A DNA stretch of 64,000 nucleotides from Marchantia polymorpha subsp. ruderalis (GCA_037833965.1 AP031354.1:7852001-7916000); one strand, 5' to 3'; shown: positions 12,149 through 23,673, counted from the stretch's first letter. Numbers and translations are program-made. Notes: a model not told the origin generated them from the letters alone.

Positions 12149-12987
12149 ATGGCCTCAGTTGTCGCATCGACCGCCGTGGTGACCCCTGTTGCAGCTCTCG
12201 CTGCTTCCAGCTCCACCAAGAGCTCCGATGTCATCTCTGTGAAGGCCGGACTCAAGGCTGGCGTCTTCGGAGGCAAGAGCGAATGGCAATCCAAGACCGC
12301 AACCAACGGCAGCAGAGTGTCATGCATGCAGGTAATTATGGATTGGACTTTAGTCGTCAGATAGAGAGCAATGCGCACGATCTCATTGGGAATGTAAACT
12401 GAATTTTCGCGGAATGGAGAAGTGCTTTCGCCTCGTTCTGTTTCTGATTTCCTGAGGCGCTGGGAATGGCAGGTGTGGGAGCCATACAACAACCTGAGGT
12501 TCGAGACGCTGTCCTACTTGCCCGCTCTGAGCCAGGATGCTCTGGCCAAGCAGATCGACTACGTCATCAAGTCCGGCTGGGCTCCCTGCATTGAGTTCGA
12601 CACCGTAAGTTCTTCATCATATTAGTCCTTCATTTGAACATTTTCTTTGCGTCTGTTAGTGCTGGACCGCGAAGTGTATGCATAAGTTTTGAAGATGAGA
12701 TCAGCTGGAGGGTATGGTTTTTACCGGTCCTGTTTTCATTTTCTGTTCTACAGCAAGGAGCCGTGACTCGTGAGGGCAGCACCATGCCCGGATACTACGA
12801 TGGTCGCTACTGGACCATGTGGAAGCTGCCCATGTTCGGATGCACCGACTCTGCTTCAGTGTTGAGGGAGATTGAGGAGTGCAAGAAGTTGTACGGACAC
12901 AAGTGCTACATCAGGTGCTTGGGATTCGACAACACCAGGCAGGTGCAATGCGCCATGTTCATCGTCCACCAGCCCACCAACAAGTAG
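12149..12987 (+). CDS. RBCS: Rubisco small subunit precursor, copy 3 (lineage A)
   Basis: Exons 12149-12331, 12473-12604 and 12754-12987; introns 141 and 149 nt with canonical GT-AG ends. The precursor has 182 residues with Thr8 in the transit peptide and Thr115 in the mature part; the mature chain is the same as that of copies 1 and 5. The 3' UTR includes a vestigial second RBCS tail at ~13,041-13,085 and an AATAAA at 13306-13311. First plus-strand member of the array, with a shortened upstream block. All key family motifs are intact. Confidence 0.96.
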
Positions 12988-13040
12988 ATCATTGCGTGCT
13001 CTCTCAGGGCACTACAAATTAGCCGACTTGAAAATTTTCC

Positions 13041-13085
13041 TTGCAATGCGCTATGTTCATCGGTCCCAGCCCACCCAGCAAATTA
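13041..13085 (+). repeat. vestigial second RBCS tail in a 3' UTR (example from copy 3)
   Basis: About 54 bases after the stop codon, the last ~40 coding bases of exon 3 recur: GCAATGCGCTATGTTCATCG and then a form of CCAGCCCACCCAG. The same relic follows copies 1, 2 and 4-9 (for example ~15,472-15,521 and ~26,480-26,525) but not copy 11. It is untranslated because it lies after the stop. Confidence 0.8.
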
Positions 13086-13937
13086 AGGTTGGCATGTGCT
13101 CTTAGAGTTCAAAAGGCTGAGGATGAATCTCGACGATTACATCCGCGGGCTTAATTCAACTTGCAACTGGAGGCAAGACACGACTAGGATTTATATTAGC
13201 TCTAGAGCCAGGAATGTAGAGGAAAAGAGGCTCCAAATTCCTTTTTTCCAATGTGTAACCGCTATGTATTTTTTTTACAGACAGAGTTTGTACCATTTTT
13301 TTCTGAATAAATGTTCGGACGTTCTTCTCTAGTTCGGGCGTCTTGGGGGCCAGATCATCTGGTGACCGTTATTTTATAGTTCTGATGATGATATATCGTA
13401 TCCATACTTCTGATCATCTTATGTTCTTGCTTGGATTGACCTCAGAACTGGCTAGAATAATTGGGACCTTACAGCGGTAAACTACGATAGAAACGAAAGA
13501 CGGGGATATCACGTTTTTAGTGTTCTTGGTTCTCTGATGTATTAATATCAACTGTCAGCTGAACTTTTGAAACATACACTTGTCAACGTGCGAATCGTAC
13601 AGCGGACGAATGAAAGTCTTAAAGAGATACATTCCGAAACCACTAGATCGTAGACAATGTACAATGGTGTGAAAAAACTGAAGCACTGTGATAAATTGAA
13701 AGAGATGTTCCATCTGCCCAGTCGTAGATCTTCTCTATCCCGCACTTTTGTTGCAGAATATACATGAAAGATAAGAAAATATCTAATTATTAGAAAATAG
13801 TTACAGACAGTAAGAGCTTGCGGCATAAACCTTCGAAATTTTCCGTTGAAACTGTAGTCAGGAAGCTTATTGAGACGACGAACTGAGTTTGGAAGTTGGT
13901 AGGGCTCGTTAGAGAGACCATGTCGTAATAAGCGCAA

Positions 13938-13995
13938 TGGTCTCGACCAACGTCAATAATCGTCATTACTGCGGTTTTCTGCAAATCCATCTGTC
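13938..13995 (+). promoter_or_regulatory. distal conserved block of RBCS copy 4
   Basis: Same block as at 8291-8350, ~640 bp before the ATG. Here the GATAA core is altered (GCGGTTTTCTGC), while the paired TGACG-like cores remain. Confidence 0.45.
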
Positions 13996-14009
13996 CATAC
14001 ATATTAATA

Positions 14010-14582
14010 ACCTTCTTAATATTATGGAGGAGAACTTTGATTTACGAAAAGCTATCTATGTCATAACTTAATTTTCTACCATTTTATTTCTCAATCGACA
14101 TATTGTAATTTTTATTTCGAATGTATGTCATGATGCAATATGCATGACTGAGGAATATCAGTTGTTCTTATGCCTGAAATTGCACATATGCAACTAATGC
14201 TGAAATGTTGTTTTTTGGGTTTTTTCCCACAAATAAAAAATCTTCTTAATATGATGGAGCAAAACTTTGATTTAAGAAAATCTTTCTTTGTCATAAAGTG
14301 AATTTCCTATCATTTTATTTCTCCATCCACATATTATAATCTTTAATTCGAATGTATCTCATGATGCAATATGCATGACTGAGGAAGCTCCGTTGTTCTT
14401 ATGCTACATCCAAAATGCATCACAAGAGCTCCATCCTCAAACCTGTGGTTCCCTGTCTTCTATCCACGGAATTCATACTACATAACCCCCAGAAGATCCT
14501 GCTTCTGCAAGATCTCAAGTACCTGCACTCTCTCCCACGCAGCGCATCTTGCCTCGAAGCCTCTCCAGCCCTTGCTGCAGAA
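14010..14582 (+). promoter_or_regulatory. upstream region of RBCS copy 4 with an internal tandem duplication
   Basis: A ~165-bp stretch, from CTTCTTAATAT through TGCATGACTGAGGAA, occurs twice, near 14,012-14,175 and 14,236-14,402, before the single proximal block that leads to the ATG. The other lineage-A copies have it once. The downstream part keeps the pyrimidine-rich 5' UTR. Confidence 0.6.
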
Positions 14583-15420
14583 ATGGCCTCAGTCGTTGCA
14601 TCGTCCGCCGTGGTGACCCCTGTTGCAGCACTCGCTGCTTCCAGCTCCACCAAGAGCCCCGATGTCATCTCTGTGAAGGCCGGACTCAAGGCTGGCGTCT
14701 TCGGAGGCAAGAGCGAATGGCAATCCAAGACCGCAACCAACGGCAGCAGAGTGTCATGCATGCAGGTAATTCTATATCCATCTTTACTCGTCAGATAGAG
14801 AGCAATGCGCACGATCTCATTGGGAATGTACAGTGAATTTTCATTGAATGGAGAAGTGCTTTCGCCTCGTCCTGTTTCTGATTTGCTGAGGCGCTGGGAA
14901 TGGCAGGTGTGGGAGCCATACAACAACCTGAGGTTCGAGACGCTGTCCTACTTGCCCGCTCTGAGCCAGGATGCTCTGGCCAAGCAGATCGACTACGTCA
15001 TCAAGTCTGGCTGGGCTCCCTGCATTGAGTTCGACACCGTAAGTTCTCCAGCAAATTAGTTCTTCATGTCAACAATTTCATTGCGTCTGTTAGTGCTGGA
15101 TCGCGAAGTGTATGCGTAAGTTTTGAAAATGAGATCACCTCGAGGGCGTGGTTTTTACCGGTCCTGTTTTCATGTTTGTTCTACAGCAAGGAGCCGTGAC
15201 CCGTGAGGGAAGCAGAATGCCAGGATACTACGACGGCCGATACTGGACCATGTGGAAGCTGCCCATGTTCGGATGCACCGACTCTGCTTCAGTGTTGAGG
15301 GAGATTGAGGAGTGCAAGAAGTTGTACGGACACAAGTGCTACATCAGGTGCTTGGGATTCGACAACACCAGGCAGGTGCAATGCGCCATGTTCATCGTCC
15401 ACCAGCCCACCAACAAGTAG
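14583..15420 (+). CDS. RBCS: Rubisco small subunit precursor, copy 4 (lineage A)
   Basis: Exons 14583-14765, 14907-15038 and 15187-15420; introns 141 and 148 nt. The precursor is 182 residues, with Pro26 in the transit peptide (KSPDV in place of KSSDV) and Arg115. The first intron has the TTCTATATCCATCTTTACTC variant near the donor, shared with copy 6, unlike copies 1-3, 5 and 7. An AATAAA lies at 15742-15747. It is otherwise a complete, canonical RBCS. Confidence 0.96.
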
Positions 15421-16380
15421 ATCATCGCGTGCTTTCTCAGGGCACTACAAACTAGCCGACTTGAAAATTTTCCTTGCAATGCGCTATGTTCATCGTCCAC
15501 CAGGCCAGCCAGGAAAGTAAGGTTGGCAGCGTGCTAACAGAGTTAAAAAGCCTGAGGATGAATCTAGACGATCATATCCGCGGGCTTAATTTAACTCAGA
15601 ACTGGAGGCAAGACACGACTAGGATTTATGATAGCTCTAGAGCCAGGAATGTAGAGGAAAGGAGTCTCAAATTCCTTTTTTCTTCACTGTGTAATCCTCA
15701 TGTATGCTCTGCACAGACAGAGTTTGTACCATTTTTTTCTGAATAAATGTTCGGACATTTTCTCTACTTCGGGCGTTCTTGGGGGCCAGATCGTCTTGTG
15801 CCGGTTAGTTTAAAGCTCTGCATTAAGGCTGTCATGACAGATGATTATATATCGCATCCATATATCTGATCATATTGTGTTCTCTTTGGATTGACCTCGG
15901 AATTGGCTAGAGATGTCGACATCTTATAGCGGAGGACTACGATAGAGACGGAAGACGGGGAAATTACGATTTCGATTTTTTGTTTCTTTGACGTATAATG
16001 TCAACTGTTACTTTGAACACATGCTGGTCAGTGTAGAAAGCGTACAGCGGACGAATGAAATTGGTGAAGAGTTACGAAACCGCATAATCCTAGACAATGT
16101 ATATTGGTATGAAAAAACTGAAGCACAGTGATAAGATGAGAGAAGTGTTCCATCTGCCCCATCCTAAATTTTCTCTATCCCACACTTTCATTACAAAAAT
16201 ATCTATAAATGATAGAGAAATTTTCTAAATATTAAAAAAGTGACAAACAACAAAGCCTTCCGGCATAAACCTTCAAATATTTCCGTTGAAACTGAAGTTA
16301 GGAAGGTCATTGAGGAAACGAAGCGTGTTTAAAAGATGGTAGAGCTGGTTAAAGAGACTGCGTCATAATAAGTGTAATGC

Positions 16381-16437
16381 TCTCGACCAACGTCGATGAT
16401 CGTCATTACTGCGGTTATCTGCGAAGCCATCTGTCTA
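16381..16437 (+). promoter_or_regulatory. distal conserved block of RBCS copy 5
   Basis: About 0.83 kb upstream of the ATG. It includes CGACCAACGTCGATGATCG followed by GCGGTTATCTGCGAAGCC, so both the TGACG-like and GATAA cores are present. Confidence 0.5.
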
Positions 16438-16699
16438 TAACTATGCACATACATAATCACCAGCAATTTTCCTTGTTTGATAGTCAATGCAGGTTTGTTG
16501 TCTCTCTGTAGGCAAACGATTCATCTGACACAACAACAAGCGAAAACCAGAAAGTACGTAGAAGAGGGTAAAGATGGTAAAGAGGGTGAAACAGCGAAAG
16601 TTGTTCAAGCCCGGTAACAGCGCCAATAAACACTAAAATACAAATAACAGTTATGGCATGAAATCCCATGTTACAAAAAAGCATTACATGAAGTGACCG

Positions 16700-17208
16700 A
16701 CCTTTTAAATTCTGATTGTTGTCAAGTAGATTAACATGTCATGTTTGACAAATCCTACCACTTTTTGTTTATGTTGGCATGTGATAAAAACTTTTATACT
16801 ACATAAATTGCACATATGCAACTAATGCTGAAATGTAGTATTTTTGGGGTTTTTCCCAAAAAATATTTATCTTCTTAGTAAAATAGAGGAAAACTTTGAT
16901 TTTAGAACAACTTTCTATGTCATAAAGTCAATTTTCTATCATTTTATTTCTCATTCCACATATTATGATTTTTATTTCGAATGTATGTCATGATGCAATA
17001 TGCATGACTGAGGAAGCTCCGTTGTTCTTACGCTACATCCAAAATGCATCACAAGAGCTCCATCCTCAAACCTGTGGCTCACTCATCTTCTATCCGCGGA
17101 ATTCATACTACATAACCCGCAGAAGCTCCTGCTTCTGCAGGATCTCGAGTACCAACACTCTCTGGCAGCGCATCTTGCCTCGAAGCCTGTCCAGCCTTTG
17201 CTGCAGAG
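16700..17208 (+). promoter_or_regulatory. upstream region and 5' UTR of RBCS copy 5
   Basis: Lineage-A upstream block, including the CACCACTTTTTG-type AT-rich segment near 16,757, a GCACATATGCAACTAATGC motif near 16,810, TGCATGACTGAGGAAGCTCC near 17,000 and TATCCGCGG near 17,091. No TATA box at a typical distance is evident. Confidence 0.55.
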
Positions 17209-18042
17209 ATGGCCTCAGTCGTCGCATCGTCCGCCGTGGTGACCCCTGTTGCAGCTGTAGCTGCTCTCAGCTCCACCAAGAGGTCAGATGTCATCTCTGT
17301 GAAGGCCGGACTCAAGGCTGGCGTCTTCGGAGGCAAGAGCGAATGGCAATCCAAGACCGCAACCAACGGCAGCAGGGTGTCATGCATGCAGGTAATTATG
17401 GATTGGACTTTAGTCGTCAGATAGAGAGCAATGCGCACGATCTCATTGGGAATGTACTGTGACAAATTTTCGTGGAATGGAGGAGTGCTATCGTCTAGTC
17501 CTGTTTCTGATTTGCCGAGGCGCTGGGAATGGCAGGTGTGGGAGCCATACAACAACCTGAGGTTCGAGACCCTGTCCTACTTGCCCGCTCTGAGCCAGGA
17601 TGCTCTGGCCAAGCAGATCGACTACGTCATCAAGTCTGGCTGGGCTCCCTGCATTGAGTTCGACACCGTAAGTTCTTCATCATATAAGTTCTTCATTTCA
17701 ACATTTTCTTTGCGTCTGTTAGTACTGGACCGCGAAGTGTTTGCACCTGATGAGATCACCTGGAGGGTGTGGTTTTCACCGGTACTGTTTTCATTGTCTG
17801 TTCTACAGCAAGGAGCCGTGACCCGTGAGGGCAGCACCATGCCCGGATACTACGACGGTCGCTACTGGACCATGTGGAAGCTGCCCATGTTCGGATGCAC
17901 CGACTCTGCTTCTGTGCTGAGGGAGATTGAGGAGTGCAAGAAGTTGTACGGACACAAGTGCTACATCAGGTGCTTGGGATTCGACAACACCAGGCAGGTG
18001 CAATGCGCCATGTTCATCGTCCACCAGCCCACCAACAAGTAG
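17209..18042 (+). CDS. RBCS: Rubisco small subunit precursor, copy 5 (lineage A)
   Basis: Exons 17209-17391, 17536-17667 and 17809-18042; introns 144 and 141 nt. The transit peptide is the most altered within lineage A: Val17, Leu20 and Arg25 ([13 protein letters not shown]). The mature chain is the Thr115 form, the same as copies 1 and 3, so change is concentrated in the part removed after import. The second intron has a short deletion relative to the other A copies, and a chance frame therefore reads through it. AATAAA at 18358-18363. Confidence 0.96.
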
Positions 18043-18599
18043 ATCATCGCGTGCTTTCTCAGGGCACTACAAACTAGCCGACTTGAAAATTTTCCTTGCA
18101 ATGCGCTATGTTCATCGGTCCCAGCCCACCCAGCAAATTAAGGTTGGCATGTGCTATTAGAGTTAAAAAGGTTGAGGATGAATCTCGACGATCATATCCG
18201 CGGGCTTAGTTAACTCACAACTGGAGGCTAGACACGACCAGGATTTAGAATTGCTTCAGAGCCAGGAATGTAGAGGAAAGGAGTCTCCAAATCTCTTGTT
18301 CTCAATGTGTAATCGTCATGTATGCCCTGCACAGACAGAGTTTGTATCATTCCTCTGAATAAATGTTCGGACATTCTTCACTACTTTGGGGTCTTTTGGG
18401 GGCCAGATTGTCTTCTGCCGGTTATTTTATAGTTATGCATAAAGGATGTTACTATGGAGGATGACGTAGCACATCCAACATCTAATCATCTTGTGTTGTT
18501 ATTTGGATTGACCTCAGATTTGACTAGAAATGTCGGCATCTTATAGCGGTGAACTACGATAGAAAGGAAAGACGGGGAAATACGATTTTAATATGCTCG

Positions 18600-19690
18600 G
18601 TTCTTTGATGTACTAATATCAACTGTCAGTAGAACCCTTTGAAGTCAGGAAAGTTTTGAGACAACAAAATGTGGTTAATAGTTGGAAGAAGTGCCAAAGA
18701 GACCGTGTCATGATATGTGCAATTGTCTCGACCAACGTCAATGATCGTCATTTCTGCGGTTATCTGCGAAGCCATCTGTCTATCCATATGCAATTCACCC
18801 GCACCTTTCCTTGCATGATAGTCAATGGAGGTTTATTGTCCCTCTGTAGGCGAACGATTCAACTTACACAATAACAACCGGAAAACCAGAAAGTACGCAG
18901 AAGAGGGTAAAGAGGGTAAAAGAGCGAAAATTCTTAGCCGGAGAAAGAGCGGTGGAGTTCACTTAAAGGTAGGCAAAACGCTTTCTTCAGTCAACTCTTC
19001 TGCAAAAGTGGCACAGAGTGGTGCAGAGAAAATAACCATTGATTGAATATGAACCTGAAACATGGGCCATTACTGTGACGCCCGCTGTGTCGTCACGGGG
19101 CTTCATGCCAAGCCATTCAGAAAATGCCACGTACAGCCCTCCTTCCGGTCCGTAGCAAGTTCAGGACAGTAATTTACTGTCCTTGGCACTGTACCACAGG
19201 CTTCTCTTACTAACTTGATATCTGAATGTTACACAGATAACTGTCCAAACGCCCCGGCCATGGAAGTAGCCGGCCCAGGCCATCGCTGAACTCTCGGTCA
19301 TGTTCTAATGGAATCGGGGGACAAGTGTTACAGCAACTTTGATTGGTAGACCCCATCAACCCATTGACTTACAATTCCAGAACGCTAACGACGGGCTATC
19401 CAAAAAGCAACACAATGTACCACTTTGCATAACATTCGAAGAACTGTCACCTAATGTGATTACTATGCTATGGATATCATTAAGTAAGTTCTATTTAAAA
19501 AATGGAAACTGCTATGGGAATGGGAATTAATTTTGTTTGGTTGAAAAAAACAACAAGCAGTTATATAAAGTACAAATCTAGTCTAGACCAACGTCCTTTA
19601 TCATGTTCTATCACATTGAATGCGTGATACTACTTTGAACAGAACATACTTTGATATATGCTGACTAGTCTGCGCACTGACATTCAAAAT
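18600..19690 (+). repeat. segmental duplicate of the region upstream of copy 8, without its gene
   Basis: The sequence from ~18,600 to ~19,690 matches ~29,550-30,650 over its length, for example GAACCTGAAACATGGGCCAT at 19,050 and 29,998 and CCTTCCGGTCCGTAGCAAGT near 19,141 and 30,090. Weaker similarity is seen upstream of copy 11 (~40,270-40,450), so this is lineage-B upstream DNA. It contains a copy of the distal block at 18725-18780. No lineage-B exon follows; unrelated sequence begins at ~19,690. Confidence 0.75.
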
Positions 19691-21190
19691 TCATTCTTTT
19701 CCAGAGTGGTACCTGGTTTCAATACAAACAGATGCATGAAATATGTGTCTCTTTGAATTTGTCTTGTTCAAAATTGAGTTCGTGTGTATATGATGCATTA
19801 AAATGCATTCTTTATGAACACAAATTTAAACTTTGTGTACTATCTAAGATCACTATCCTTGTGTCTAATGTTATTAGTTCCTAGTGGAGAAACTATCTTC
19901 TTTGTTTCTGGAAGAGCTCACTCTGTTGTCTTCTTGCTTGCGTACACCGTGGATCCGAAATAAGCCAATTTACTCCTTGAAGCCTCTTCAGTGCCTTTTA
20001 TGTGGATTTGTCTCCTCGTAGATAGCTAAGGTGTAGTGAGTGCTTTTGCAAACTGCTAGTTTAAATGGGCTGTCGGAACAAGGAAACTTGTTTAACTTAC
20101 TTTAAGGAGAAAAGAAGCCTATATCCCTCCTATCTGCGTGATTTCTAGTATCGTTCCGAGTACTCATTAGTATAATGTCAAAATCCACTCATAATTTTCA
20201 TCTAATCATACTTTCGATTTGGAGATTGATTCAATTACTTACTTCATGTAATCTATTTCCCTCTCTCTTGTTTAGATGATAAAAACCCCAACGTTTCCTG
20301 TGAGATATCACTTCACAACTAACCTAGAACATTATGCCTAGCAGGTCACATAGGTGAGCACTTTCCGATCCGTGAGACTACAACAACACACCGATCCGGA
20401 TCCACAAGGGCTAGGTTCCGGCGATCCGTTCCACTTTCGAATCTACTTTTTTCACTGTAGATGGAATCTCTTCAAAACTTCAGGTGAGCCAAACCGATTA
20501 CCCCTCAGCCTGCTCTAACCCTAGCAAAAATTATTCTCTATGAGAATGTTAGAGATCCAAAGAATGAGGCTTCAACATCCACGACACACCAGCAAACTCA
20601 CTGCTCAATCTTGGAGTCTTGAACGATTAGTGTCTTCCCTTACAACTTCCATCACCTTCACATCTAGTCTGCAATTGAATCTCGCTTTTCTCATCGACAA
20701 TACTTAAACAAGAAGCCAGAAGTACAGTCGTGTAGGAAATCACTATAATTTTTACTGATAATGAATATGGGAAGGAAATTTGCAAGAACAAAAACCCGGC
20801 CGAATTTGCAAGCTCCATTTAAATAAGCAGAGTCTTTCACAAAAGCGGCGACGCCAAAAGTCCACTCAAAAACCCTAACTCCTAAAAAATTTCGAATCCT
20901 ATCACTACGAGTAGTCCAGATTTCAGATCCTACTTATACTCCAAAAATCACTACTTTCTTAACTACTTGATCTTCAACTTCTTTTTGCTTTTCTTGTACT
21001 TATTCGTCTTCTTCTCCTTGTCCTCAACTTTGTTCTTGACTACGTGGCTTACATCTTTGCTTGTCTTTTGGAACCAAAGGGCTAACTTACTTCTCTCTGC
21101 TCACCTTTCAGAACGAAGGGGTGACTAACTTCTTTCCGTTCACCTTTCAGAATTGAAGGGGTGACAGACTTTAACTTTTTTTTACTATTT
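19691..21190. other. non-array insert, left part, no supported gene
   Basis: Sequence here is unlike the RBCS units on either side. It has no frame with a recognisable domain. A short direct repeat around 21,100-21,170 (CACCTTTCAGAA followed by AAGGGGTGAC, twice) is the only structure that stands out. Confidence 0.5.
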
Positions 21191-21195
21191 CTACC

Positions 21196-22535
21196 ATGAA
21201 CAATTCTACGTCCTCTAAAATGAACATTGTTCATTTTAGAGTACGACCATCAGCAAATGCATTGCAGCTACAGCTAATAATGTCAACTAACAGAAGTTTT
21301 CTTCCATTGACATTAGTTGTTGCTTTTGTATCTGGTAGCTCAATTACTATGATAAGATTAAGAAATAACCTGGCAAGTTCTAATTCAAATATTGTTACTT
21401 TGCAATGTGCTCTTCATCAACTTAATCTTATCACTAAATATGTTTCATCTCATGATACTCAGAAAAAATTGCAAGTTGATTGATTTTTTTACAAGTTCTC
21501 ACTATTGAACACTACATTTTAAGAGATGTAGTGGAGAAAACAACTTTCGTAAGTTTTTGTCTAGTTTTTGTGAAACAAGATGGTATTCAATTGTACTTGT
21601 GTGTGTAAGTGTTGCATACTACCACAAAGGATTTCAACATTGCGTCAAAAAATAAAAGCTTGTTTATGAGTTTTCCATCAACAAAGATATTTTCAAGTTG
21701 GTGGAGTATGATTATCATTTTGCAATTAACAAAGAAATTGGTAAACTCATTAAATCCATAGCTAATAGTATAGCTCGTTTTAAGCAGAGTTTGATCATTG
21801 TTGATCAAAATTTTGTTGATTTCATCAAATTATATACATTTGTGAAAGCAACTGACTTCACCAAGAACTGTAGTAATTTCAAAACTCACATGATCAAAAT
21901 CATTTGAAAGAGAGCTTCTGAATTTGATCATCTGAACTATTTTGTAGCTCTCTTTTTGAATCCTCAATATTAGTCGATTGCCAAATCTAGAAATAAGACA
22001 TACAACAACATTCGGAAAGATATTACAAATCTTGCAAAAGTATGGAGGTTCACTAAGATGGATACAATATCCCTTCTGACGGATTTGAATGAGTACATCA
22101 ATCGGAGTGGAGCTTTCACATATAGTCCAAACAAAGACTCTGCAATGAATTTTTGGTAATCACTTGTTGGTGCAAATGCTTTACGTGTCTCTATAATGAA
22201 ATTTTTTCCTATTCCTCTTCATAATGCCGAAGTGAAAAGATTATTTTCACATTTCTCATTATCAAAGAAAAAAAATTTGCAATCGCATGTCGATCAAACG
22301 CATGAAGATGTTTACGATCGTTAGATCAAGTTTTAACTTATATTTAAAACCAAATTCAACATACTCTTCATTGTTAACACTAGAGCAAGAAATTTCATTT
22401 AATATAGCACTTGAAGAAGATGAAGATCTGAATATGTTACTACTGGATGAAATGACTGTGGAAGATCTAGAATTTATTTACAAGTATGATGATGATTTTC
22501 ATCAAAATTTTGACACGTATTTTTTAATTTGTTAG
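21196..22535 (+). pseudogene. decayed hAT-family DNA transposase
   Basis: Three stretches in order resemble a hAT transposase. At ~21,400-21,450 the peptide CALHQLNLITKYV fits the family's C..H..NL motif. At ~21,905-22,300 ALFLNPQY and later PIPLHNAEVKRLFSHFSLSK resemble the region leading into the C-terminal dimerisation domain, where the family has a conserved Glu-Arg-x-Phe-Ser-like patch. At ~22,340-22,535 an acidic tail follows. Several in-frame stops (for example after LNPQY and after MNFW) and frame changes mean it cannot make a full protein. Terminal repeats and an 8-bp target duplication were not located. The family call rests on motif resemblance only. Confidence 0.6.
21213..21241. 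repeat. perfect 13-bp inverted repeat with a 3-nt loop
   Basis: CTCTAAAATGAAC, spacer ATT, then its exact complement. It would form a tight hairpin. It lies at the left end of the transposase remnant and could be part of the element or a chance palindrome. Confidence 0.6.
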
Positions 22536-22539
22536 ATTT

Positions 22540-23640
22540 AGACAAGAATCATTTCCACAAGACAACAATGAAGATTCAGGTAGGAATGATATATGAGGAA
22601 GATTGGAATGTAAAAGACTTGTTGTCTTGAAAATATAACAAAATGATTTTATATAAATTCAAACTATTATTGGTGAAGAATTACTTGAAAAATGATTATA
22701 TATATAATATTTCGTATATACATATAGGCATGCCTTTGGACCTTGAAACGTAGATGTGCATGACTCGCGAAAATTCTTTGTGACTCCAATCTTACTTGTA
22801 GCTCTCTAGCTAGCTTCTTGTTGAATCCACCCGTGCGGACAACATCTTCCATGCCCTTCGCTGCATCCGCGAAGAATGGACCCGGTTCGTCGGATGTGAA
22901 GTGGTACGGGAGTTTAAGGAATAGTTTTATGCAAATTACATGACGGTTGAAATAGAATTGGCATGGGATATGGAGAGTGTATTTGGTAATTCGATGAGGA
23001 TTGGTACTAGATTTGGTTGTTCGATTACGGTTGAAGATGTTGTTTCGGTTTTAGTTAAGGAAACTGTCTCCTAAGCCGGGGGAGGCTCTTTTTCTTTTCT
23101 TACAATCTTTTTCCTTTGCGTTCTTTCTTGCCTGGTGCAAAGTTTATAGTGCAAACCTTCTACCACAGGCAAGCTTTACATGCTGCATCTCTTCCTGGTC
23201 TGGAGAAAAATCAACTAAAGTATCCTCATTAACAAGCGTTGCATTGAGAGTCTCCCCGCTTGGCAATGTACTGCTTGGTTTAGCCGAATTTGTAACTACA
23301 TAATTTCCTCTAATTCCATCAACATAATTTCCAGTAACCGTGCAGTACTCATTGATATGATTCAATTTTAACAAAGCGCCTGCAATTTCAATTCTGTTCC
23401 GCGAATCTAGACCACTGCGCATCTTTGATCAGAGAAGTATCAGACGATATCTCTAGTTTAGACAGAAAGGACACTGTTGAATTTTATGAAGTACAGTTCA
23501 CAACTCCGAGTTTAAGAAATAAGAAAACATGAAATTACAGAAGAATAATAATTGGTGAAAAAATATCAGACCTGTGATCGGGAATTCGTAACTATTGTCA
23601 GCTGATCAAGGCTACTTGGTCCCAAATTTATCACTGTTGC
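22540..23640. other. non-array insert, middle part
   Basis: Mostly AT-rich. A short moderately GC-rich patch at ~22,800-22,920 is open in two opposite frames but gives no domain I recognise. One ATG-initiated frame on the minus strand (23144-23422) is listed separately. Confidence 0.45.
23144..23422 (-). CDS. possible 92-residue hypothetical protein
   Basis: An ATG-initiated frame with fairly balanced composition, ending SPDQEEMQHVKLACGRR then four residues. I recognise no family. The minus-strand sequence upstream contains CAGGTCTGAT (~23,570) and CAAAG right before the ATG, which could be a donor and acceptor of a 5' UTR intron; this is a guess. It could equally be a chance frame or a fragment of a decayed element. 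Confidence 0.25.
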   Translation of the reverse strand: MRSGLDSRNRIEIAGALLKLNHINEYCTVTGNYVDGIRGNYVVTNSAKPSSTLPSGETLNATLVNEDTLVDFSPDQEEMQHVKLACGRRFAL

Positions 23641-23673
23641 CAAGTTAACGTCAATGGGGGCTTACAAATAGTC

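Noticed and set aside
17431-18042. A 203-codon frame joining exons 2 and 3 of copy 5 through intron 2
   Set aside because: Intron 2 is open by chance after a small deletion. The GT-AG sites are intact and shared with all copies.
22667-22910. Short open stretch in both strands resembling an exon
   Set aside because: Each strand gives a plausible-looking peptide, but neither has matching splice sites and I recognise no family.
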